64,000 nt of DNA from Embiotoca jacksoni (taxonomy: Eukaryota; Chordata; Actinopteri; Embiotocidae), in the NCBI GenBank assembly GCA_022577435.1, contig JAKOON010000009.1:9768911-9832910 (forward strand). The letters are read 5' to 3'. Under the pieces are notes generated by a model. That model worked only from the letters and a program-made list of their open reading frames with translations, ran no database searches and was not told the DNA's origin. Position numbers and translations under genes: made by a program. The stretch's first letter is position 1; each line of letters begins with the position of its first letter. Shown here piece after piece: positions 13,816 through 27,049 of the stretch.

Positions 13816-16707
13816 AATCTGGTTTCTGGTGGGACATTTCCGTGCTGGCTGGATGAATGCATACTGAGCATGCTCTATTTTCAGAGCATACGCATCAGAG
13901 ATTTCCGATGGCCAAGCTAGCAAACTTCAGTTTGAGCTCAAATCTTACTTGAATTGGGATAAAATAATTCAATTGCGTGGCTCTTCTAGACTTTTTTATA
14001 TCTTATTGCACTACATTCTGATAGTTAAAGAGGGGATTTCTCAGAGGTTCTGATGCTTTTTATTTCATTTATCCACAGTTCATCTGCCATTCTACAGCCA
14101 CATCGAAAGCAACGGAGCAGGCTACTGCGGAGCCAATGGTATGAGCACTTGTCAACAATGTTGTTGTAAATACATTCACTGGCAGAAGGGTGAGACGAAA
14201 GTCTTGCTCTTCAAGGTTTAATCTTGAAGTTTTTAATTTGTCTTACAATAGATGATTCAAAAGTGTCAGGGCATCTAGGAAATGTGCAGAGTTTATTATT
14301 GCCTTCAGACTGATTCCCCGATAGTGTTTACGTTTAGCCTGTCAAACAAAAGTTGCACGTGCTTGAAATAACCTAATATTTAACTTAATGCTTTACTGTT
14401 CATGCAGCTTAACATTTCTTTTCAATATGGTTTAAAAATCTACTTGCAATTCATTTAACACAAAAAACAACATGGAACTTTCCTTTCTGATTGTATTTCT
14501 GTTAAAGTTATCTTTGTGGTCATGCAGATTGCATTGATATCTGATCAGACTACTCTCAACAAAACCACTTGCTCCAGTTGTTCAAATCTCTGACTTTATT
14601 AGACCTACGCCATCTCCTGCCCAGCATGAGACTTTCCCATTTCGCTTAGATACAATAATCCTATTCCTTGTTGTGTCTGGGTACAGTGTGATATTACTGA
14701 ACCTGATAGGAAAATATCAAATACGCTTCCTACCAACACAGTGCCATTAATCAGAGGCCTGCTGTACAAGTCACCCAGAACTCGCCGCATTAACCTCTTA
14801 TTAAACATATTTGTTTGTTAAACGAGGAAGAATGAGAGAGCATTTCGAAAACAAATACGTTTCCTTCTATGCTGGATGTGAGAGTATTATTACCGGAGCG
14901 TCACGTAAGCCTCAAGTAGCATAATTTAGTCAAGATAATCGTCACTCTTCGTTTGTCAGTGGAATCATTACAATTTGCAGTTGACCTGAAGGGCTATTCT
15001 TCGTGCAGAGCAGTGCGCTGTGCAATTAGAGTGATTACCAAATCCCTTTTTTTCTTTTCTCCTTTTTCCTTGATGAGACCTCAGACCTGTGTTAAAGACA
15101 ATTTTTTTTTAAAGATACTACACAACAGTTTGGATTGTGACATCTGCTTTGACTTAGTTTTGCTTTTCAGGTTTTATCAGCGTTTGGGACAAAAGGAAAA
15201 AGTTCAGCTCATGCATTTCACATGAGCCATTATCATTCTCTTACATTGTAGATTCACATTTCTGTGTACGTTTGAAATAAATTCAGAGGAGACTACAGAT
15301 AACAGCGTTTTGTGTTGTGATCTGCACTACTTAGATCCAACTTAGCCCACCGCTTTATCTGAAAGTGATTTAAGTGTTGAAAGTCACCTTTTTAAGCTGC
15401 GCTAACAGGATGATTTCATTAAGATATTATACATTGTCGGTCCCTGACGACCCTGTTGAGAAGGACAAACTAAATTCGTGTTTTATACAAACCTTCATAT
15501 GGTAAATATGCCAGTTTCACTCTGATTTTATTCAAATTGTGTATTATTGTAGTAAAGTAGATAGTTATTCACCCGGTAGTGGTAGCAGTATGCCATCTAA
15601 AATTGCCTTTCAATAGAAGAGTCTTTAAGAGAGGAATCATTGACCATAAGAGTTGCTGGACCACTTTAAAAGGGTTGTGACGTGAAGTTGAAGGAAAATC
15701 AAGTCCGTTCTAAAAGGATGGCTTTTTAAGGTCTCCATCATAAAGGCCACCTCGGGCATTAAATGGGGAAAATTCAAAGTGATAACAAGGGTAGTGGCAC
15801 AGGTCAGGTCATTGCCTGTAGCAGTTGTAGCAAACCACGAGATGGGGGGGGGTCACTGTACTTAAAAAAAAAAAATGAGAGGAAGAAACTGGATGTGTCA
15901 GACTGAATTTCAAACATGCTTTCTCTGCCATACAAAGCAGGAGTTCAATAACTAAATAAATATGAAAATGGTGTCATATACTGTACGCTCACAGGCAATA
16001 AGTATTTCCACAATTTGCCATATTTTCTTTTGCAGACATACAATGTTAGTGTAACTGAATGAGCCGAGATCCATCGATTAAAAAGTCCAGGCAACCAGTA
16101 GTGCATAAAATGAGGCACCAAATTACAGAATCCAGATAAAAGAAATGATGAAAATACGCGCCCACATCTTTAAGAGTGTCAGCTAAAGAAATCAGCCTAA
16201 TTTAACACATGTTCTGTATATTATCATTAGTAGTTACTACATTTTCTGTACAGTTCTAACAGAATGCACAATGTTTCACCCTTTATGAATCCTCTTCAGT
16301 GGAAGTGGGGAGTGATAATAACACGGTATTGTAGTATAGTGTTGTAAATCACAGATTCTTTTTTATTTTTTTATTTTTTATTATTATTATTATTTTTTTT
16401 TTTTAGTGCCCAAAAACCTGTGAAAGCCCACTCGTATAATAGTATTCACAGTGTTTCCCACTCTTCTGAAAATGCCCTATAAAATGTTGCTCTCTTGAGC
16501 AGATTGTGAATAACAAACAGTGCCCACTTCCCTGTCGCCCAGTGGCTAATTTTCAATGGAAATGATGAAAGCTGATGATTAACATGGGAGCCATATTGCA
16601 TCCTTAATGATTCCTGAGTTTGTGTCTCCTCGAATTGGCCAAGGCAGGAACAGATGGCCCCATGGGTAGAATCCAGAGACACTCACTGTGCCTGTGACAA
16701 CTTTGAA

Positions 16708-16710
<3 letters not shown>

Positions 16711-16785
<75 letters not shown>
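16711..16785 (+). repeat. (TG)n microsatellite, 75 bp
   Basis: A perfect TG tract. It gives long artificial Cys/Val and His/Thr open frames on the two strands. Confidence 0.97.
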
Positions 16786-16786
<1 letters not shown>

Positions 16787-19376
16787 GTGTGTCAGTTTAT
16801 GTCTGAACATTTGTGTACATGTGAATGTGTTCGCAGCGTGTTTCTTTTCCAACATTTGCATCCTGCAGGCCGATGCTCGAAATAAAATGTACTCTTAGTC
16901 AGGCTGTGTGGTTACATAAGAATAAGAAAAGACAGTGTTTGCATGTTTTCAGAGTTTACCTTTCATTTGTGTGCCTGCATATCTCGCCACAGTAAAAACA
17001 TAGCTCTAGAGTTGATCTCAAACCTTTGGTGGATGTGTGCACTTCCTGTCAGTAGATTTTTTTTTTTCCATCTACATCAAATGCGAGTGAACAGGTATGG
17101 GAGTCTATCTCATTTCCTCTACCTGTTTGCTAACAGTCTGTTCGCCACCTTCCTATGTTTGACAGAGCTGCGACTGGCAGAAACAGTTGCAGATGCTGTA
17201 CAATTTGTCAGTTTAGCCTCTGGTAGTTTGTACCCGACCCCCGAGATGAGACGCTTGTTGACATGAGACATGCCAGACAAGATGATGACAGAACCTTAAA
17301 TGTTTACATCTGCAGACAGCACATCTTGCCTTCTACTCCTTTTGAATCTCTGTCAAACGTACACGTGTGTATTCTGCCAGCAAGTACACTCAAAAATACA
17401 TGTCGCAATTTATATGCGTTGGTCACGTACCACTCTACCTGAATAATTATGAACCAGAGAATACTTGTATTACCTTGAGATGAATATTTTGAGTTTAAAA
17501 TATCCCCAGTAGATAGTTATGCAACACGACAAAAGGCTCATGGGGTGGTAAAAAAAGCAAAAACCCATTCAACTCACTCGTGTAGTTTTTATATGTAAAC
17601 TGAAGCCAAAAAAACACATGGTAGTGCAAACCCGAGTTATGTGGACAAAAGTGTGATGAGGAAGTAGGCGCAAACATGAAGAACTGACTTCTCAGAGGAA
17701 GCGAGAAGGTTTACATCGTATCACAAAAAACAGAACTACAAAGTGAGGCATTAACTGACTCATTACCAACAAAGTCAAACTTAGGAAAGTTGTTAAAATT
17801 TTGAAAATTAAATGTGATTTGACCTTGTTCAACTGTCTTAAACTTGAGGTTGGTGTACAAATGGAATAATAATATTTCGTAACCCAAATGTGAACCGAAT
17901 GATAATGAGTATGTAAATTCTCACATCTCCGTTATATTTGAACACATTTTAAAAGAGTCTATCAAGGTTCTTATCTCCTTTCTTATCTCTCCTCAGTCCC
18001 TGTCTGTAGTCACTTGTTCTATCCACCTTCCTCTGGATCCAGTCTCTGCAGTCTTGCTAACCTTGCAGGTGTCTCCACTGTAAATCCTGTCTTTTATTAA
18101 AATTGGACTTCACTGGCAATACGATACTCTGGGACCATGAACGAGCCGAAAACTACTCTTATTTTGTGGTGATGACAAAGAAAGTGTGAGCCGATGGGGG
18201 AAACGGGGTAAAATAAAGAGCTGCCTGAGGTGTAGAGTTGCCTGGCAACAACTTTCCACCTTTGTGCGAGTTGGCCTTCATCACATTGCAGTGAGGACAT
18301 TTAGAGATACTCCAGATTAAAAGTTGGTTTGTCGGGAGTCTGGGACAAGTGGAAAAGAGATGGAATATAATGTAGTACCTTGCTATGAAGAATAATGTGT
18401 TACTACATTGAGTGACCAGCTTTCATAGTTGGTTCTGCATGCAGCTCTCTGTTGTGCCCTTTTGCTGACAGATGAGCGTAAGGTGGATGCTACTACATTT
18501 ACTTCTTTACTATGCTATACAACTGCTGTAGGTAGCTCATAGTTACAGGATGACAGAGGCGTGTGGTTAGTGGCCAAGGGTCAAAAGCTACTTGGATCAC
18601 AGGCCCAACTCTTCGTTTCGATGCAGCTTGTAGGAGGCGTGTTTGGCGTTCTCCTAGTCTCATGTACTTCAGCAATAAAGTTACTGGTAGTATGATTAAT
18701 ACAAGCTTACACACTCTCTCATTAGTTCTCTTAACTGCTTTTTTTTTTTTTTAGATTGAATTGCATGTATGCAGAGTTGTATAGAAACTTCTTTAAGGAG
18801 GATTGGCGGTTCTTGCAGCTCTTGGAGGACTTTATTTTTCTATGCTTGTGGTACAGAATCAATGAATGATTTGATTTGCAGGATGTCTGCACGCTTGAGA
18901 ATCTATAGTCTCTTGAGGATACCTATTACAATGGGAATTTTAATGCAAACATATCATTTAGCTGAAGTAATGAGTTTGTTGGCAGAAATGAAATCAATCA
19001 AGTAGTTTTGTTTGGCTATTAAACATTGACTTTTGATAAAACTGCAGTTCATCTTTAGGTAGAATACGATACAAAAATATGGTTCTGCTATTTTGTGCAC
19101 AAATACTGTTTTTGTATTTAATTTGTGCATTTCAGCTTTGGCAAAAAGTATAATAATTTAGATTATTTAAGCTAACCAAGCTAAATTAACACTCAACAAA
19201 TGTGATAAATGCAACTTCATGAGATATAATACATTCTGTATTACATGGATTAGTCCTGCTTGTCTTATCAGCCTCATGAAAATATAATAAACAAACAAAA
19301 ATTCAGTATATTTTAGACTATTAAATGGCTGTGCTGAGTTGAGAAAGAATATTTGTTTCTTTCATAGAATCACTAG

Positions 19377-19640
19377 TTGGTACCAACCAGCAGGAATGGT
19401 TTTAGTCTATCCATCCAACTTCAAGTCACGTATCCAAGTCAGGGTCCTGGTAGTAATCGATCAATCAAGCTGAGCAGCCTAGATGTACTCTACCACAGCG
19501 ATGTCCCTCAGCCCCTTGTGACATTCTCAGGCCAGCTGGGAGGTGGAATCCCTCCGGCTGTGCTCCAGGGTCACTTCCAGCTCAGTCATGCCACCATCAG
19601 TCTGAAAAAGAAAGCACCTGGAGGGGCATCAGATGACTGA
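19377..19640 (+). CDS. Orphan open frame, possible terminal exon of unknown gene
   Basis: An open frame of about 87 codons ends at TGA 19638-19640 and is noticeably more GC-rich than its flanks. It reads like coding sequence: SLSIQLQVTYPS, SIKLSSLDVLYHSDVPQPLV, GQLGGGIPPAVLQGHFQLSH, ISLKKK, a pattern suggesting beta strands. There is no ATG at its head. Possible splice acceptors end at 19376, 19390 and 19393. The nearest downstream AATAAA is at 20406. I do not recognise the protein. It could be a real last exon, a decayed gene fragment or chance. Confidence 0.3.
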   Translation: MVPTSRNGFSLSIQLQVTYPSQGPGSNRSIKLSSLDVLYHSDVPQPLVTFSGQLGGGIPPAVLQGHFQLSHATISLKKKAPGGASDD

Positions 19641-22076
19641 ACCACATCAATCTCCTCTTCTCAATGTGGAAAATCTATTAGTATTTGGAGAGATGAATAT
19701 TCATACTTCTATTATTGTTAGATTGTTGTTGTTGTTGTTACCTGATGAGAGAATAGTTTATGTCAGCTCCCCTGGTAATTATGTGACATCAGTAATCTGC
19801 CAAAAGAGAACAGCACGGTTCCTGTCCCAGTTTTTGTTAGACTTTTTGACAAAAGAGTTGAAAAGTTTATGGACGGCCTGGAGAATTTGGCACGTCTCTG
19901 CATAGATTACATAAAACCGGATTGCAGAACGTCAGTTTCCAAGGCAACTGTGTTTTTTTTGTGCGTGTGTCTTTGCTCTGATTCTCATCTGTCATTTCTC
20001 ACACTTAGTTTTTATCGATTGAGGCGTCTGTGTGTTTGTAAGCTTTCGTAATGGTTGGTTAAGTTTCAAATGGAAAACATGTTTAACAAGGCTGCACAAA
20101 GATATGAACAAGTGAAAAATATAAAATGATGAAGAAATCTGTTTATGATTAATGTAAAACTGAGAGAGGAGGAGTGACGAGGTGAAATGTTTTATTCCCT
20201 TCTTATTTCTATATATCTTCTCATTGTTTGTTTAGGCTTGCTCGCATCGTCTATTTTTGCGGATAACGGCCCTCTAAACAATATACAGACATCATCTGGC
20301 AAACAAAGCTGCTTAATAACTTGTCTGTAAATGTGTCACTCTCTGAATTAAACAGGGAGGTCTTAAACTGAGACTGGTAATTTAGCTGACACGTTCCTAT
20401 CGGAAAATAAACTGCACTGCAACTATACAATTTTTGTTTTTACAGTCGGGAGAAATGAGCACTAAATGATGGCGGAAGAGTGATATTCTAATTAAAGAGG
20501 AAAAGTCTGTAGGAGGAGGACGTTTGAGATACTTAATGTACAGACGGATGCACAAAAGACGTAATATTAACACGGTCATGTAGTGATTTAACATTCTGAT
20601 GTTAATGTTGCACATTTGCAGATAATTTCATATTAATTTGCAATGTAAGCACAGTTAGTTAGTTACATATTACATATCAGTTTAGAATGCAGTAAAGTTC
20701 ATATTCTCTGAACCTGTTGTAAACTTTAAATACGGCGTCATCACACTTCCAGGTGAAGGTAAAAAAAAAAAAAAGAACTGAAGAATATTTTGAATTCGAT
20801 TGATTCAAGTTGATTGGAAGTTTAACAATTCAGGAGTTCATGTGCCAAAGTCCTTTCCCCCCACTAATCTGTGTAGTACCAGTGAGATCTGGTAGAACAT
20901 GTGACAAGACGGTACTGTCAAATTTGAAACCACTTGTCAACCAGGCTGCTCTCCTGGGAAATCAGCTTCTTTCTCCACTCATAATTGTCAGACACTTTAA
21001 AAACTATTCCAACAGTACAAGGCGAGCGCACTGCACCTCTGCTGTCTAGTCCGAAATTGTCTTCCTTTATGACTTCTTCTCTGGTATTGCTGCTGGATTT
21101 TATCCTGTGCTGTTTTCTGATGAGAGAAATACAAACACTGAATCTAATGAGTCTCTTTGTTTGACACTTTGTGGCACCATCCCCTGGTCAATGAATTACG
21201 TTTTCCACTCACCCCTTCACTCAATCATGTCAATGTACTGGTTTGCATTTTCACACTTAGCCTCAGGCATTATCATTTTTCAAGGGTTATGAGTGCTGCA
21301 ACAAAGGGACCTGGATGTATGCTGCTTTCAGCCTTGGTAAAGTAAAGTAGTAAAAGCATCGCAGCAACTTCTCTCGCATTCATTGCGAGGTTCAGAAAGG
21401 GAATGTGAAAAGTGTCATGGTCAGAAGTCGCCGGCTTCGTAAGAGTTGTATAAAAAATTCCTGTCAAACCTTGAAAAATGTATTTGATCCACTTCCAATG
21501 TTTCCATATCACATGTCGCTACAGCACTGTCAACCACTTCTTGCAAAATCTTTGCAGAGTTAATTGGTGTCAACGGTGTTTGTGTGTTTGGACATTTTTA
21601 GGGCTTTACTACATTAAAATGCTAAGAGTTGTATTTTTTATAATAAGTACTTCTTAAACAGCAGCTAAACAAAGTAGTTGCCGAGCAACATGTACTTGAT
21701 TTGTGATTATTTCCAAACTCTTAGCTGTGGGCATAAGTTTTAGTACTTTTCTCAGAGCACTCCAATTATCTCTTTAATAATTTGTCTTCTTGGATTGCAT
21801 GATGTTACGCTCAAGGAGTCCATCGTAGAGTCCAGCTGGTGCACTTCCCCCCCTCCCACAGCTCATTCTGTGGCGCAGTTATTATCAACCAGAGCTAATT
21901 AAGAAGCTTATGATATTTCCGGTGAGTTCCCTGCTGCGTGACTTGTGCAGCTGTGTCCAAAAGCTATTGATTGTGGCTGCTGGTGTTTGTATCTGATTTT
22001 TCCTGTACAACGGTCCCTCAGGCATCGAGGGCTGTGATGTGACCTGAGGACGAGCACAAGGGTTGACATTATTTGG

Positions 22077-22080
<4 letters not shown>

Positions 22081-22144
<64 letters not shown>
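22081..22144 (+). repeat. (TG)n microsatellite, 64 bp
   Basis: A perfect TG tract, followed by GAGAGAGAG. Confidence 0.97.
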
Positions 22145-22152
<8 letters not shown>

Positions 22153-22875
22153 CTTAAGCTTGAGGGTTTAATTTCTTGTCAGTGACTCACTACACTTTTT
22201 TTTTATTTTTTTTTTTTTATCTTAAGTCATATGCTTGCTGTTTTTAGATATGAATTCTTATGGCACATTTTCAGATAATATTTTTCTGCTGCACTGATTT
22301 GAACATTTATGCAATGCAGGAATTTATATATATATAAAAAAGTCAATTTGGTTTGACATGCATTGGAAAAAAGGGGGCATTTCAGCGAGAAAAAGAGGGG
22401 AGGAGTTAGTGAAGGACATGAGAGGTGGAGACAGAGCTAGGTGGATTTGTGATGCTCTTCACAGCATCATGCTAATGAGGAGGATTATTATGTCCCCCCC
22501 CACACCCTCAGGCAGTGGAGGCAGACAGAGTGGGTGTGGGCACAAGTGGGTTTCACTTTTGATGCTGTGATTTGTGTGGAAAGCTCTTTGTGTGTATGTG
22601 CGCGTGTGCTTGTGTGCATGACAAAGGCAGTACAGAGAAACCTAACCTTTTGAAAGTGATTCTATTTTTTTTATTATTTTTTTTTTAGACTCAACATCTT
22701 TACTCTGTATCCACTTTATTAGGTGCTCATTCCTATTTATGAGAATAGCTTGCTCCTCCAGCCACTGACTCATATCAACAAAGGTGTATAAAAATGCAGA
22801 CCGGGTTAAGAGGCATCAGTGCGTGGTTAAAAGGTCAGAGCCAAATGTGTTCATGAGTTAGAGAATCATGCGCAG

Positions 22876-22877
<2 letters not shown>

Positions 22878-22930
<53 letters not shown>
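22878..22930 (+). repeat. (CA)n microsatellite, 53 bp
   Basis: A perfect CA tract, in opposite sense to the TG tract 730 bp upstream. Confidence 0.97.
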
Positions 22931-22932
<2 letters not shown>

Positions 22933-23204
22933 ACCTTGTAATCTTCTGTGCTCCTTATTTCATTTTGTCCTCACATACACTGCCTCCTTTCCACCCCCTC
23001 TTCACCCTCTACCCCGGGCCCCCTCCTCCCTTACTCAGCAGCAGCTAGTGGTATGCTCCAATCATCTTCTCTCCTCTCTCTCTTTCTCTCCACTGTCAGC
23101 CTCAGCAGTCCCCACACCGGAGCTAGACACTGGTGCAGCGCGCCCATCCGTACATGCACGTGTACGTTTTGTGGGTGCCAGGTTCTTGAGAAGGCTCAAC
23201 ACTC

Positions 23205-23206
<2 letters not shown>

Positions 23207-23238
<32 letters not shown>
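23207..23238 (+). repeat. (GT)n microsatellite, 32 bp
   Basis: Lies about 105 bp before the candidate ATG at 23344. Confidence 0.95.
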
Positions 23239-23241
<3 letters not shown>

Positions 23242-23343
23242 AGTGCGCTAGTTCATCTGCGTGAGAATGCGCGTGTGAATATTATTGGAGCATCTTTTGT
23301 ACAGAGGAGCATGTGTGCAGACCGAGAGACAGTGTGAGGATGC

Positions 23344-23720
23344 ATGGTGGTCAGGTGCTGTCGTGATCGGTGGAGTTTCTGGTATACCATCGTTGTGCTG
23401 CTTGGCTTCCCCTTCCTCCAATTTGGTTATCTTGTGAGGACAAAAAGCATTCCTGCTGGGATGTCCACCTCGCCTGGTGCAAGAGACGAGAGCCAGAGGA
23501 ACTCCTGTAAGTGACTTTTTTTTTTTTTCATGTTTTGTAGTTGAGAGTGGTGATTTGTGTGTGTTTCAGCATGTCAAATATTTGTGTGGCGTAGGTTTTG
23601 TTTAAAGGCATCCTTCTTTTTGTCCATTCAAATAGACGATCTAGACGATTTTGAAAGGGAGCTTTGGACAAGACAGAAGCAGTTAAAGGAGATGCAACAA
23701 GAACTACATTTTGTTGTTAA
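23344..23720 (+). CDS. Candidate two-exon N terminus of an unidentified type II membrane protein
   Basis: The first exon would run from ATG 23344 to 23506 (donor TCCT|gtaagtga, a strong match). The second starts at 23636 after acceptor attcaaatag. They join in frame (54 codons plus one base). The product has a short Cys/Arg-rich cytosolic head (VVRCCRDRW), a hydrophobic segment at about residues 11-31 (SFWYTIVVLLGFPFLQFGYL), a Ser-rich stalk, then a charged helix (DLDDFERELWTRQKQLKEMQ). This is the layout of a Golgi-type signal-anchor protein with a coiled-coil stem. I do not recognise the family. A short upstream ATG (23340) overlaps the start. The second exon has no clear donor before a (GT)n tract at 23755, and no later exons were found. 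It could be an alternative first exon, a nested gene or a chance ORF. Confidence 0.4.
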
Positions 23721-23748
23721 TATTACAGACATTACTAGTTTAATAAAG

Positions 23749-23754
<6 letters not shown>

Positions 23755-23821
<67 letters not shown>
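23755..23821 (+). repeat. (GT)n microsatellite, 67 bp
   Basis: Begins just after the candidate second exon at 23636. A shorter GT tract follows at 23914-23938. Confidence 0.97.
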
Positions 23822-23823
<2 letters not shown>

Positions 23824-24586
23824 GTCCTGTAGTAAAAGTAAAGGGGTATAACGTGCATACTGGTACACGTTTACATGATGGAAAGAGCACGGAGAGAGGT
23901 GTGTAACGTGGGAGTGTGTGTGTGTGTGTGTGTGTGTGGGTGCGTGCGTGAGTGTGTTTACATATTCTCTGGAGCGCCTCCAGCTGTCGATCTGTGGGGA
24001 AGGTGCTGTGCATCGATTGACAACCGAGCCAGCTGTATCTTTTCAGAGAGGAGAGGAAGAAGACCAGATGACGTGCTGATGTCACTCACTACAGTCAAAC
24101 TGATGAGTATTTGATCTTCACACCGGATGTGTGTGTTTGGTTCAATCATACCCAAACAGAAAAAATGGTTCTGTAAGGGGTTTAGTTGTCTTAATTGTTC
24201 ATTTTTTTGTTTAATATTTGTTTTTCTTTTTAGCGAAATAAATGATGAAAAAAAAGAGTGAACTGCTGTGCTACTTTTTTTCTAAAGTGCGTGCATTCGG
24301 TGCATGTTTGTACTGTAGCAGTAACTTTGTGCTGGACTATGATAAAGGAACATGGCGATAACATTATAGCGTTAGTCAGTGGGTGAAAGTGTGTGGGACT
24401 GTTCTGCAGTTTTAATGTTTGACTTCATTTTGGCCTCAAGCAACACACACACAAACAAAAAACACACACATGCCAAAGGATTGCTGTACTGTAAGTGGGT
24501 GATTGATAAGATGATGTGACTCATTTTGACTCATTTGAGAGCTCAGTGGGAACATACACACAGAAAAGCTCTTTCAAACACATTCA

Positions 24587-24587
<1 letters not shown>

Positions 24588-24642
<55 letters not shown>
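24588..24642 (+). repeat. (CA)n microsatellite, 55 bp
   Basis: A perfect CA tract, complementary to the GT tract at 23755. Confidence 0.97.
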
Positions 24643-24646
<4 letters not shown>

Positions 24647-25670
24647 TACCTATTGTGTGTTTGTGACTGTGGGCTGTTTTGTTTTTTATAATCACGTCAT
24701 TGTTTGTTCCATTATTTGACTGAGTAATACTGTAGCTTATTATTATGTAACAACTCATGGTCCTCTCTCACATGTTTAGCTCTCGTTCTAGGTTGCTTTG
24801 CATTGCACCTGACCAGTTTGCTCCTTGTCAAGAGACATTCATCACATTACCTTCTTATAGAGCAGCGCCTTCCAAAGGAAATATCAAGTGGCCGCAGGCT
24901 ACGATTGCTGATTTACTAACCATAATGTTACATAACCAAATGCAGCATCTGAGAGAAGACAATAGTCTCCGCAGCAAAAGAACAGCTTTTATACAAATAA
25001 AAATGGAGATTAAAGATTAGTGGAAGATTAAACAAATGAAGAAAAAGTTGAATCAAGCAGAGGAACAATGTCTTCTCTTTTTTTTTTTTTTTTCACCTTC
25101 CCATATTACAAGTTATAAAAATAATTTTGCCTTTTTGGTGTAAATATCAAAAGAACATGTCAAAACAACGGCACATGAAATAAGCGATTATACGGACTAA
25201 TTATGACACCTAATAAAATGCTCACTGTGCTTATTTGACTGATTAAAAATGCACACAAATTGCATTATGTATTTTAATTACATAATAATATATGCAAATG
25301 CCACAAAATGAAATGACTATTTATATACAGTAATATTTTTAGATGAGAAAATCAGTTGGATTTGTCATCTCCGTTCCAGCAGCGTGCATCAGTGTGATGT
25401 TATCAGTGTAGTGGCGGTGCAGAGCTCTCTTTCCCCGTGAGTTTGTGTCCTCTGTAAAGGAGCAACAGCAGGCACCTGCCACTGAGATGGATGTGCTTTG
25501 CCATCACTTTCCCTGCCAAATGATGGCTTGCTTCACCTCTCTTCTCTTCTCCTCTCACTCCCCCCTCACCTCCCCTCCCCTCCCCCACCCCCACTACCTC
25601 TCTTTCTTTTTGTGCCTGGTGGCTGTACACATCTGCTCTCTTCTCCACTGGTGTCTCATCTGTCTTTTAA

Positions 25671-25721
25671 TCTCCTCTCCTCTCCTCTCCTCTCCTCTCC
25701 TCTCCTCTCCTCTCCTCTCCC
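25671..25721 (+). repeat. (TCTCC)n pentanucleotide repeat
   Basis: About ten TCTCC units inside a wider CT-rich region (25540-25760). Confidence 0.95.
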
Positions 25722-25996
25722 TTCACTACTCCTCCTCATTTTCTCCTCTGCTCCCCCGCCTGCTTTATCTAGGTTCACATGAAACTTTAATTGCATGTAA
25801 ATCAAAGCGCTGCAGATATAATTAGTCTTTTGTGCTGCTTTAATAAGAGGGGTCTGGACTACTGAAATATGGTTGAGTAGCTGCCTCCTGCACTGTCTGA
25901 TGGCTGAAGCTATAGGGCAAACTGAACTTTTATTGCTGAAGGAAGAGACACTTTTTGTTCTGTTAATGGTTTGTTGGTCCTTCTTTCTGCATGGGA

Positions 25997-25998
<2 letters not shown>

Positions 25999-26066
<68 letters not shown>

Positions 26067-26125
26067 TATATATATGAATATATATATGAATATATATATT
26101 CATATATATGAGTATATATATATTC
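25999..26125. repeat. (TA)n followed by palindromic TATATGAA units
   Basis: About 32 TA units, then GAATATATATAT units that meet their own reverse complement (ATATATATATTC) at about 26095, then AGTATATATATATTC. Confidence 0.95.
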
Positions 26126-27049
26126 AGAGAAACTATTTGACATGTTTTAAAGTTTCCATTAATAATATCAACATACAGTCTTGTTTGCTGGCTTATGTTA
26201 CAGCACTTTATGTTAAGAGAATTGTGTTTGACTGACATTTTAAAATGGAAATTAGCCTGGAGTCTTTGCACTCTGTTAAAAACTGGCTTGTGATGGAGCT
26301 ATGGAGAAAGAAACAGGAGTTTCTGAGATGTGACAATGAGCAGAGTGCAGCTCAGAGGGTGCACAAGTTTTTCATGTTCAACCAAATATTAGCATTTGCT
26401 TAAAAGGTCCAACACCATAATTGACACAGTTGCGGGTTGAATCCTCCGTTGACACAGGTGTGTCTCCAGCAGTTTCCTGTGACTGTATGCGTGTGTGCAT
26501 GCTTTCACCTGTGCATGCATACATTTACTTACTTTATACAAAGTAAATTAGCTTCTGCTAATTAGCTTAATCAAACATTACTTACATTAGAAGCTGTACT
26601 CATATGCAGACCTGTCCTAAATTGTCTATAAATTCCCTTGAAACACCCAATTGTGATTTATAGTTCTTACAGATGGATTTTGTCTGAGAGATGAAAGAAT
26701 ATGTGCTGTCAAAAGACACAGTAAAGAAGAGAGCATGGCTTGATTTTCACAAGACGTAGTAATCACATTTTAGCTCTGACGGACTTTTTTTTTGTGCCGA
26801 ATGACATGAAAAATTATTATTCACAATATTTCCCTGTTCTTGTGTGGCATGTTTCCACTCTTTGTCTACTCCATTTTTTTTCTCCCTCTCTCCCTACCTT
26901 CTCTTTTCTGTTACTTATTTACACCTTCCTTCTTTCCAAGCCATGTCTACCTGGTTTAACAGGTGTTGTTGGTAAACCCTGAGCAGTATAGTAAATTTTG
27001 GAGGAACATTCTCATTAAAGATGCTTTGAGGATTCAGGATTTTACAAAG

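Noticed and set aside
13492..13837. Minus-strand open frames of 106 and 65 codons
   Set aside because: They lie across the tRNA-derived SINE and are chance readings of it.
16604..16898. Long His/Thr and Cys/Val open frames
   Set aside because: They are translations of a TG/CA microsatellite. The same applies to similar frames at 23.2, 23.8, 24.6, 35.9, 47.5 and 50.6 kb.
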